Notes: a model not told the origin generated them from the sequence alone. 6,359 nucleotides of DNA from Candidatus Gerdarchaeota archaeon (GCA_016839405.1 JAEOUJ010000143.1:1-6359); one strand, 5' to 3'; shown: positions 1 through 5,539, numbered from the stretch's first letter. Translations and numbers: made by a program.

Positions 1-310
1 GCTAAAGAAAATTGTTGGAAAAACACACATAGTTCTTACAGGATTATGTGTACTTGATGTTTCAAGTAGTGAAATTTTTGCTGCTATTGAAAAAACTGAA
101 GTTAGTATAATGGATATGACAGATGCAGAAATTAAAGCTTATATTAATACTGAAAATATTCTTGATAAAGCTGGTAGTTATGCTATTCAAGGGATAGGTG
201 CTGCTTTTATTAATAATATTATAGGTTGTTTCTATAATGTAATGGGATTACCTTTAAGCAAATTAATTGTTTTATTGAAAAAAGCAGGTTATAATTATCT
301 AGAGGAATAA
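1..310 (+). CDS. maf: Maf-family nucleoside triphosphate pyrophosphatase, 3' part only (5' end off window)
   Basis: The reading frame is open from the window edge (first full codon at base 2) to TAA at 308-310 and gives 102 residues, about half of the usual 190-200. Visible family features are the K-x-H-x-V-x-T-G stretch near residues 7-14, the segment D-K-A-G-S-Y-A-I-Q-G at residues 55-64, and the C-terminal Y-N-V-x-G-L-P. The N-terminal S-x-x-P-R-R loop and the E-S-D-T motif lie off the window. Maf proteins hydrolyse NTPs to NMP and pyrophosphate. The intact D-K-A-G-x-Y-x-I-Q-G segment is typical of the YhdE/Bacillus Maf branch (dTTP/UTP), not the YceF branch (m7GTP), so non-canonical or surplus pyrimidine nucleotide removal in the cytoplasm is the likely role. 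The family assignment is firm; the substrate is inferred. The downstream gene has its own promoter-like element, so the two are probably not co-transcribed. Confidence 0.93.
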   Translation, partial: LKKIVGKTHIVLTGLCVLDVSSSEIFAAIEKTEVSIMDMTDAEIKAYINTENILDKAGSYAIQGIGAAFINNIIGCFYNVMGLPLSKLIVLLKKAGYNYLEE

Positions 311-326
311 TTGATATTATTGGAAA

Positions 327-340
327 TTTGTTTTTGAATT
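327..340 (+). terminator. T-rich tract after maf stop
   Basis: T-rich stretch (TTT-G-TTTTT-GAATT) 17 bases after the maf stop codon. Archaeal RNA polymerase often terminates at simple T-runs, so this may end the maf transcript. There is no hairpin. Weak call in AT-rich DNA. Confidence 0.25.
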
Positions 341-343
341 TAA

Positions 344-362
344 GGAAAAATATTTTATATAG
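344..362 (+). promoter_or_regulatory. Archaeal-type promoter (BRE/TATA) for the TRAP-beta-like gene
   Basis: A purine-rich GGAAAAA block (344-350) is followed by TTTTATATA (353-361), which fits an archaeal BRE plus TATA box. A start of transcription about 25 bases downstream, near 380-385, would leave a leader of about 80 nt before the GTG start at 463. The position and match are good, but AT-rich intergenic DNA gives such matches by chance. Confidence 0.45.
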
Positions 363-399
363 AATGATTTCCGATGAATAGAGATTTGAAGTTTGAAGA

Positions 400-420
400 A
401 AGCTTTTTATGTAAAAGCTT
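400..420 (+). promoter_or_regulatory. Perfect 8-bp inverted repeat (hairpin) in the predicted 5' leader
   Basis: AAGCTTTT (400-407) and AAAAGCTT (413-420) are perfect inverted complements around a 5-base loop TATGT. The element lies between the TATA-like box and the ribosome binding site of the next gene, so it would be in the mRNA leader. No T-run follows, so it is not a terminator. It could be an RNA hairpin or a DNA operator; function unknown. Confidence 0.4.
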
Positions 421-451
421 ATCCGATAACTGTATAAGTAAACCTTAGCAA

Positions 452-455
452 GAGG
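452..455 (+). promoter_or_regulatory. Ribosome binding site deciding a GTG start
   Basis: GAGG (inside AGAGGG) ends 7 bases before the GTG at 463-465. This supports GTG as the true start; the next in-frame ATG would delete the basic N-terminus and most of the signal peptide. Confidence 0.6.
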
Positions 456-462
456 GTCAAAA

Positions 463-1938
463 GTGAACAAAAGAAAGCTATCAATAATATTCATCCTTTC
501 TACATTAACAATAATGACAGCATTATATAGTACAAAAGGTTTAATCACAAATGCTGCAATTAATTATGAAGAACCATATAATATTATATTTCAAGCGAGT
601 AGCGATGATATTTATGCCACTAAATTAATGACCCATGATATTGATTCTCCTGCTTCTGGTAATAATTCATATATTGGAGAAACATTTTCTATAAATATCT
701 ATGTAGAAAACATTGGTACTGTTGATCTTGTTGATGTTAACATAACTAGTCCTGAATCAGATTTAGAAGCTATTGGTTATGAAGATGAATGGTTTACGAT
801 TACAAATGACCCAAATAGATGGATAGGAGATTTACCTTTTGAAGGTAATGACAATGCAAGTATAGTTTATTCAATTACTCCTCATAGAGCAGGCACTTAT
901 ATTTTTGGTGGATCAAATATCACATATTCTAATGGAACACATTCATTATATTACATTACAAATGAAATAGAATTCACAGTTTTTGATGAAGCACCATCTG
1001 TAAAACTAGAAAAAATATTATTTATAGATGGAGAAGAAACAAAAGATGGTCGTATTAAACGCGAACAAGAATTTTTCATTAGAATTAGAGCTACAAATTA
1101 TTTCTATGAAGATGTAAATGTTACAATATTCGAAAATTATCCTGGAGATTTGGAAGATTTTAATTTTAATGACACTCTCTTAGATGAGACGCATGTTTTA
1201 GGAGTAATTAGTTCAGATGCAAGTGAAACATTTCAATATAACCTTTCAGCTTTAACTAATGGAACGTTTATTATACCAAAATGTGATGGTAACTTCAATT
1301 TTATTGGCAATTTAACGAAAACACCAATATCATCTAATACAGTTACATTATTTGTCTATGACCCAATATATGAAGGCAATGATTGGACAAAACGAGTACC
1401 AATGTTAAGCGTGACTAAATATTTCCAAATAGAAGATGAAGATGGAAATCTTATCAATAGAACAAAAGTACAATTTACTAATGCAACTATAGAAGAAGTT
1501 ACAATAATTATTAACATTACAAATGCCGGAATAGTTGATGCAACAAATATACTAGTTAAAGAACAAGTCTACAATGAATGGGTTTTCATTACTGATGGTG
1601 TTCCAGAACTATGGGGACCATTTAATTTATCAAGATATGAATCAAGAATATTGAATTATACAATATTGCCAATCATTGTTGGAGAATTTAAGATAGAACC
1701 TACAGAAATAACTTATGAATACATAAATCAAGAAAATCTGCTATTGGAAACAGATAATAAACTGTATTCTAATATAATAGAGATTGTTATAATTCCTATT
1801 CCTCCTATAACTGTTTTAACTCTAGAATGGTGGGCAACTATTGGAATAAGTTTAGGAATTGTTGCTTTTGTAGCTATTCCATTAGTTATAACAATTTTAA
1901 TGTATAGAAATCGTAGAAAATTCCAGAAAGGAACTTAA
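463..1938 (+). CDS. Secreted type I membrane protein with three TRAP-beta-like Ig domains
   Basis: 491 residues. Signal peptide: basic N-K-R-K, hydrophobic core 6-23, possible cleavage near A31/A32. Three Ig-like beta-sandwich domains follow at about 45-175, 178-300 and 310-443. One membrane helix (about 456-480) ends in a basic Y-R-N-R-R-K stop-transfer tail, so the bulk is outside the cell. Domains 1 and 3 share P-x3-G-x8-I-T-Y (P140, G144, I153-Y155; P403, G407, I416-Y418), preceded about 20 residues earlier by a Trp (W120, W384). Human TRAP-beta, as I remember it, shows the same spacing, a W-A-x-x-G membrane segment with I-P-L, and a Y-x-x-K-R-K tail. Domain 2 keeps the fold pattern but lacks I-T-Y. 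There are 15 N-x-S/T sequons, consistent with heavy N-glycosylation. Homology to TRAP-beta, a partner of the Sec translocon, is inferred. A generic CARDB/DUF11-like surface protein is the alternative. Real gene: near certain. Confidence 0.9.
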   Translation: MNKRKLSIIFILSTLTIMTALYSTKGLITNAAINYEEPYNIIFQASSDDIYATKLMTHDIDSPASGNNSYIGETFSINIYVENIGTVDLVDVNITSPESDLEAIGYEDEWFTITNDPNRWIGDLPFEGNDNASIVYSITPHRAGTYIFGGSNITYSNGTHSLYYITNEIEFTVFDEAPSVKLEKILFIDGEETKDGRIKREQEFFIRIRATNYFYEDVNVTIFENYPGDLEDFNFNDTLLDETHVLGVISSDASETFQYNLSALTNGTFIIPKCDGNFNFIGNLTKTPISSNTVTLFVYDPIYEGNDWTKRVPMLSVTKYFQIEDEDGNLINRTKVQFTNATIEEVTIIINITNAGIVDATNILVKEQVYNEWVFITDGVPELWGPFNLSRYESRILNYTILPIIVGEFKIEPTEITYEYINQENLLLETDNKLYSNIIEIVIIPIPPITVLTLEWWATIGISLGIVAFVAIPLVITILMYRNRRKFQKGT

Positions 1939-1952
1939 AATTCCTTTTTTTT
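1927..1952 (+). terminator. Hairpin plus T-run terminator overlapping the stop codon
   Basis: AAAGGAA (1927-1933) pairs with TTCCTTT (1941-1947) around a 7-base loop that contains the TAA stop (1936-1938), and eight T's run through 1952. This looks like an intrinsic terminator embedded in the end of the coding region. In archaea the T-run alone may be enough for termination. Confidence 0.6.
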
Positions 1953-1987
1953 ATTTCTCAGAATATAAATATTAGAATATTTAAGTT

Positions 1988-1999
1988 ATTTTTAAAAAG
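1988..1999 (+). promoter_or_regulatory. Possible TATA element for the small basic protein gene
   Basis: The stretch ATTTTTAAAAAG lies about 45-55 bases upstream of the candidate start codons at 2042-2054. A start about 25 bases downstream would leave a leader of roughly 25 nt. Weak: the whole gap is AT-rich. Confidence 0.25.
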
Positions 2000-2044
2000 A
2001 TTCATATAGAAATTATCACATGTTAATGATATTATAATAGAGTG

Positions 2045-2311
2045 ATGAAAAGTATGGTTAAAGAAAAAAGATTAAGAATACTCTATGATGAAACCGCCCT
2101 TGCAGGTGAAATTCTCATACACAAGAAATTGAAAGATGATCTTGATATTAAAACAAAAGCACAATTAGTTGTTGCGAAAAAGAGATTTGAATTCAAAGTT
2201 AAGGTGAAAGCAGGAATACCAGAAGACAAAATATTTGGCAATCCTGAAGATTTGAAAAGTATGGGCATTCATGATAATTCTATTACAACCATTCGTGCGC
2301 CTATAGAGTAG
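2045..2311 (+). CDS. Small basic protein, probable double-psi beta-barrel
   Basis: About 88 residues, soluble, Lys-rich, no signal peptide or membrane segment. Candidate starts are GTG 2042, ATG 2045 and ATG 2054. No GAGG site is present, and a GAGTGA at 2040-2045 could serve ATG 2054. The pattern is: strand, A-G-E-I-L-I, helix K-K-L-K-D-D-L-D-I-K-T, then A-Q-L-V-V, and a second half with G-I-P-E-D-K-I-F, N-P-E-D-L and G-I-H-D-N-S-I-T-T-I. This alternation resembles double-psi barrels such as the N-domain of Cdc48/VCP-like ATPases or the molybdopterin-dinucleotide-binding subunit of formylmethanofuran dehydrogenase. No catalytic motif is visible, so it may be a binding or adaptor domain. It follows the terminator of the surface-protein gene and is convergent with the Get3-like gene, 26 bases away. 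The fold is a pattern-based inference; the function is unknown. Confidence 0.75.
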   Translation: MKSMVKEKRLRILYDETALAGEILIHKKLKDDLDIKTKAQLVVAKKRFEFKVKVKAGIPEDKIFGNPEDLKSMGIHDNSITTIRAPIE

Positions 2312-2337
2312 GGAATGTTAGTTCATTGAAATTTATT

Positions 2338-3417
2338 TTATGAGAATAATTTTTTAGCTAAAAGTTTCAATTGATCTAAACCTCTAATTTCTTGCGGAAC
2401 CATTGGTATTTCAATTAAATCATATTTGTTGAAATATTGTTTTAAAGTAAGCATTGTTTTTTCTTGCACCACATATCGTTGAGCGCAAAATGGGCAATCT
2501 TTGCTTGGTGGAATCAATTGATTAATGATTAAATGCTCTACGGGAATACTATATTCACGCAAAGTTGTTATTAAACGTTCAGTTTCATAAAGCGCCATTA
2601 GGGTAGGAATAGTAACTGGAATAAATTCTGTTTTGGCATCATCAGCCAACTCAATTCTGGCCTTTGTAATTACTTTCTTTAGTGATTCCAACATTTCAAT
2701 TGAATTATCTTTTTCTTCGCCTGAACCTCCCCCAAATAAATTCCTTAAACCTTTAAAAAAATTACCAAAACGTAAACGTAATTTCAATATTCTTCCAACA
2801 AAACTATCTAAATAATCAGGTAAAGAAAGTAACCGCAAAGTATGACCTGTTGGAGCAGTGTCAAATACTACAACATCATAATCACTTGTCTCAATTAATT
2901 CTAATAATTTTCCAAAAGCAAATGCTTCATCAGAGCCTGGGGGCACTGAATCTTGACTCATTAATTCTGAACCCATTCCAAGAGCATCTTGTATATTAAA
3001 TCCAAATGGTGATGATTCACCAGCTAAATCACTTTCGCTTTCATCTATATCTATATCGACTGCTGTGTCATCTGATGGAGGTGCACCAAATCCAGGGAAA
3101 CTGCTGCTAGACATTCCAGGCATCCCCATAGAACTCATTGCTTGAAATTGTTCATAACCCTTTTTAGCTTCTAGCTCCATACCAAATAAATTACCATCAA
3201 CACCTTCTATTGGAACGGGATCGCCACCTGACAAATCTATATCAAAGCAATCAGATAAAGAATGAGCAGGATCAGTGCTTACAACTAAAACTCGATCAAA
3301 ATGCTTAGTTAATTCAATGCCAATTGCAGATGCAGATATTGTTTTTCCAACCCCACCTTTACCGCCAAGGAATAAATATCTAAGATTCTTCTTCTTAACT
3401 AGATCTTTCAAAGTCAT
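2338..3417 (-). CDS. get3: Get3/TRC40-type ATPase (ArsA family), tail-anchored protein targeting
   Basis: 359 residues from ATG 3415-3417; a TTG at 3421-3423 could add two residues but is less likely. Motifs: deviant Walker A G-G-K-G-G-V-G-K-T (18-26), switch I D-P-A-H-S-L-S-D (49-56; D49 aligns with catalytic D57 of yeast Get3), P-G-x-D-E (160-164), switch II D-T-A-P-T-G-H-T-L-R (186-195), Y-E-T-E-R-L (277-282), N-Q (299-300), zinc-type C-P-F-C (308-311), and P-Q-E-I-R-G-L (341-347). The 70 residues between switch II and the Y-E-T-E-R-L region match the TRC40-insert form, which bacterial ArsA lacks. Single-domain with the usual Get3 length, so it should act as a zinc-bridged homodimer. The yeast C-V-C pair before Y-E-T-E-R-L is replaced by P-V-T. 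Get3 carries tail-anchored membrane proteins to the membrane. Residues 93-130 form an unusual Met/Ser/Gly/Pro-rich then acidic insert. No arsenite pump gene is near, so an arsenic role is unlikely. Confidence 0.95.
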   Translation of the reverse strand: MTLKDLVKKKNLRYLFLGGKGGVGKTISASAIGIELTKHFDRVLVVSTDPAHSLSDCFDIDLSGGDPVPIEGVDGNLFGMELEAKKGYEQFQAMSSMGMPGMSSSSFPGFGAPPSDDTAVDIDIDESESDLAGESSPFGFNIQDALGMGSELMSQDSVPPGSDEAFAFGKLLELIETSDYDVVVFDTAPTGHTLRLLSLPDYLDSFVGRILKLRLRFGNFFKGLRNLFGGGSGEEKDNSIEMLESLKKVITKARIELADDAKTEFIPVTIPTLMALYETERLITTLREYSIPVEHLIINQLIPPSKDCPFCAQRYVVQEKTMLTLKQYFNKYDLIEIPMVPQEIRGLDQLKLLAKKLFS

Positions 3418-3481
3418 TAGCAATTCACACTTCTAGTTCTTTTGTTGCGTTTTTTGTTAAATGCTTTTTTTAACTTTTGGT

Positions 3482-3496
3482 CAAAATTCAATTTTG
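3482..3496. promoter_or_regulatory. Perfect palindrome CAAAATT-C-AATTTTG, possible operator
   Basis: Two 7-base half-sites (3482-3488 and 3490-3496) are perfect inverted complements around one central C. The shape fits a site for a dimeric transcription factor. Its place between two divergent genes would allow shared control. This is speculative, since short AT palindromes are common in such DNA. Confidence 0.35.
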
Positions 3497-3518
3497 TTTT
3501 AATAGTTCAATTTTGTTT
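3487..3518 (+). repeat. 13-base direct repeat TTCAATTTTGTTT, two copies
   Basis: Identical copies at 3487-3499 and 3506-3518, 19 bases start to start, close to two helical turns. The first copy contains the right half of the palindrome, and the second carries only that half. This may be a tandem regulator site. Confidence 0.5.
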
Positions 3519-3588
3519 ATTACTATAAGGTTTTAATAGAAGAGATATCAATACAATTGTAATTATCGCATTTTGTGCAATTATACAA

Positions 3589-3592
3589 GAGG
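3589..3592 (+). promoter_or_regulatory. Ribosome binding site deciding the VTT gene start
   Basis: GAGG lies 9 bases before ATG 3602. It falls inside the longer frame that opens at GTG 3575, so it argues for ATG 3602 as the start. Confidence 0.6.
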
Positions 3593-3601
3593 TTTAAAAT
3601 T

Positions 3602-4597
3602 ATGAGTGAGACAACAACTGCTATACAAGAAGAGATTCAAAAAGAAGATACTGAAAAGCGATTCAAATGGACGAAAGATCGAATTTTATTAGCAATTATC
3701 TTTGTTATAATTATACTTGCATCGATTGCTTTATTGATATTGAATTTTGTAAAAGAAGATTTTCTCTTCAACATTGTTAAAAATTATATTATAGAACCAA
3801 TCGTAGGCTTGCATATTGCACTTCAGGTATTGATATTTATAGGAATAATGATTCTACAAAGTTTAATCCCCCCAATACCATCTGAATTTGTTTTAGTTTC
3901 AGGAGGAATTCTATTTGGATGGGGATGGGGTAGTGTTGTTGGTGTCGTTGGTTCAATGTTCAGTGCTGCTGTTACATATTATATATCTAAACGAGGTGGA
4001 AGATCACTTATTGATGCTGCTGGAGAAAAAGCAGGTATAATTGATAGAACTATTTTAATCTTTGATTTATGGATAAATAGATGGGGTTTGTGGGCTATAA
4101 TTGCTGGCAGAGCTATACCTTTTATTATGTTTGATCCTGTTAGTTATGCAGCGGGATTGGCAAAAATAAAAGATGCCCAATATTTCCTTGCTACATTTAT
4201 AGGTTCAATACCTAGAGCGATTTTTTATTGTTGGATAGGTAAGGGATTGGATATTGTAAATGTTGGTCCTGAAGATGTAAAAAAATTTAACATTTACTTT
4301 TATATTCTCTTTGGAGTTCTTGTTTTTATGTTCATTTTATCTAATGTAATTTATTACATTATAGAACGTCAAAAAGAAAAACAAACTGATAAAGAAATTG
4401 AAGATAAACCAGTATCATCTGAAAAAGCTAAAGAATCTATAATTAAAAAAATTGTATTATCAAATGAAGTAACAGAAGAAGCGATTGAAGACTTTAGAGA
4501 TGAAAGTAATGAAATTTCTGATGTAGAAGAAGTTGTTGAAGAAATTATTGAAAAACAAGAAGAAAATGAATCAACACAGGAATTAAGTTATGAATAA
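3602..4597 (+). CDS. VTT-domain (DedA/TVP38/TMEM64 family) membrane protein with acidic tail
   Basis: 331 residues. The order is: a polar charged N-terminus (1-27), a membrane helix (28-50), the VTT core (about 70-220), a last helix (231-254), and a charged cytoplasmic tail (255-331). Core hallmarks are the P-P-I-P-S-E turn (90-95), the G-G-I-L-F-G-W-G-W-G stretch (101-110) followed by small-residue helices, G-R-A-I-P-F (169-174) and Y-A-A-G-L-A (182-187), then a G-S-I-P-R-A segment. The family includes bacterial DedA proteins and eukaryotic TMEM41B, VMP1 and TMEM64/Tvp38, several of which scramble phospholipids; a lipid-flipping or membrane-homeostasis role is inferred. The last 45 residues hold 19 acidic and only 2 basic residues, probably disordered or helical. 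Divergent from the Get3-like gene. Family call firm, substrate unknown. Confidence 0.92.
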   Translation: MSETTTAIQEEIQKEDTEKRFKWTKDRILLAIIFVIIILASIALLILNFVKEDFLFNIVKNYIIEPIVGLHIALQVLIFIGIMILQSLIPPIPSEFVLVSGGILFGWGWGSVVGVVGSMFSAAVTYYISKRGGRSLIDAAGEKAGIIDRTILIFDLWINRWGLWAIIAGRAIPFIMFDPVSYAAGLAKIKDAQYFLATFIGSIPRAIFYCWIGKGLDIVNVGPEDVKKFNIYFYILFGVLVFMFILSNVIYYIIERQKEKQTDKEIEDKPVSSEKAKESIIKKIVLSNEVTEEAIEDFRDESNEISDVEEVVEEIIEKQEENESTQELSYE

Positions 4598-4621
4598 GAA
4601 ATAAGTAATTTTACTATCAAG

Positions 4622-5533
4622 TTATCCTTTTGCAGGATCACCAATTGCGAAAATCGCTGGGTTCGTTGTTGATGAAGTTTTTTCACCCCAAAACATTCGC
4701 AATGAAAAACTTGTTTTTATAAAACCTAAATCTTCTAGTATATTTGGTTTAAAATTGCTATTTTCCAATAAACCAATTTTTACAAAATTAATTGCTTTCT
4801 TATCTTTCAATGTTATAATAGCTTCTTTTATCAAATTAACAATTGTTTTTATTGAATCGCCAATTCCTATTCTAATTTTTAAAATACCATTTTGATATTG
4901 TCCGAAACAATAACCAACAAGCTTATTATTCATATCTTTAGCTATAAATGTTAATTCGGGATAATCATTGAAGAAGCTTAATAGTAATGCTTCTCTATTT
5001 GCACCAAAAAATTCCTTATCAGCTATAAGGATTTCTTCTAAATCATTCTCATTTGCTTTAAGAACAGGAAAATCAAGTTTATATTCATTTAATTTGCTAA
5101 TTAAATTGTCCAGTGTTTTTGTTTGTGTTATTTCATATTGATATCTTAGGGAATTTAGTTCGAATCTAAAACCTACTCGTTCGTATAATGATCTAGCTTT
5201 ATCAACTGCATCTAGTTTTATAGTTTTACAACCATTAAATTTCAAATGATTAATTGCTTCAATCATTAATTCTTTTCCAATACCCATTCCTCTATATTCA
5301 GGCAATACTACAACATGACCAATAAAACCAGTTGTTCCATAAGAAACAGCTAGTGTTATTCCAATCATCTCCCCACTTTCCCTATCAACTACTGTTATAT
5401 ATTTATTATATGGATTCTTCAAAACTCTCTGAATATCTTGAATTGTTTCTCCCCATCCAGTAATGTCAATTATTTTAAAGATATTATTAAGATCATTTAA
5501 ATTTGCTTTATAAAAATCTAGATTATTAATCAT
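4622..5533 (-). CDS. Tandem-GNAT N-acetyltransferase (YitH/Acetyltransf_18-like)
   Basis: 303 residues, ATG at 5531-5533. The N-terminal GNAT domain (1-135) has the acetyl-CoA loop R-G-M-G-I-G (81-86) after V-V-V-L-P-E-Y, and the motif-B segment ending S-L-Y-E-R-V-G-F (115-122), with Y117 as the likely general acid. The C-terminal half (about 153-303) has F-F-G-A-N-R-E-A-L-L (near 175-184) and ends R-M-F-W-G...N-P-A-I-F-A-I-G-D-P-A-K-G, the layout of the second, degenerate GNAT domain in the YitH-type family. It transfers acetyl from acetyl-CoA to an amine; the acceptor is unknown. The start lies 6 bases after the stop of the glycosyltransferase gene, with an AGGTAG site inside that gene's end, so the two are probably one operon. 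The acceptor could therefore be an amino sugar, but that is only a guess. Confidence 0.9.
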   Translation of the reverse strand: MINNLDFYKANLNDLNNIFKIIDITGWGETIQDIQRVLKNPYNKYITVVDRESGEMIGITLAVSYGTTGFIGHVVVLPEYRGMGIGKELMIEAINHLKFNGCKTIKLDAVDKARSLYERVGFRFELNSLRYQYEITQTKTLDNLISKLNEYKLDFPVLKANENDLEEILIADKEFFGANREALLLSFFNDYPELTFIAKDMNNKLVGYCFGQYQNGILKIRIGIGDSIKTIVNLIKEAIITLKDKKAINFVKIGLLENSNFKPNILEDLGFIKTSFSLRMFWGEKTSSTTNPAIFAIGDPAKG

Positions 5534-5539
5534 TTTAAT

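Larger units (their letters stand above)
3418..3601. promoter_or_regulatory. Divergent promoter region between the Get3-like and VTT genes
   Basis: 184 bases, very T-rich on the + strand. It must hold promoters for both genes. A candidate minus-strand TATA is the TTAAAAAAA complement near 3464-3472. Plus-strand candidates are ACTATAAGG (3522-3530) and TTTTAATAG (3531-3539). None is strong. The region also carries a palindrome at 3482-3496 and a 13-base direct repeat, listed separately. No RNA gene or small ORF is evident. Confidence 0.5.

Noticed and set aside
219..548. A 109-codon open frame on the minus strand across the gap between maf and the surface-protein gene
   Set aside because: It overlaps both real genes antisense, covers the promoter-like element, and its translation has no recognisable domain. 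Such frames are common in AT-rich DNA.
2083..2268. Minus-strand open frame inside the small basic protein gene
   Set aside because: It lies wholly antisense within a better supported gene and has no ribosome binding site or recognisable motif.
2633..2815. Plus-strand open frame inside the Get3-like gene
   Set aside because: Fully antisense to a firmly identified ATPase gene; the translation is low-complexity without family features.
2338..3417. Arsenite efflux ATPase (ArsA) function
   Set aside because: The protein is single-domain, has the TRC40-type insert and C-x-x-C, lacks the ArsA metalloid cysteine pattern as far as I can see, and has no arsB, arsR or arsD neighbour.
3415..3423. TTG at 3421-3423 as the start of the Get3-like gene
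   Set aside because: The ATG at 3415-3417 is two codons in, keeps the whole family core and is a commoner start. No clear ribosome binding site favours TTG.
3575..3601. GTG at 3575 as the start of the VTT gene
   Set aside because: The GAGG ribosome binding site falls inside this extension and is well spaced for the ATG at 3602. The extra nine residues match nothing in the family.
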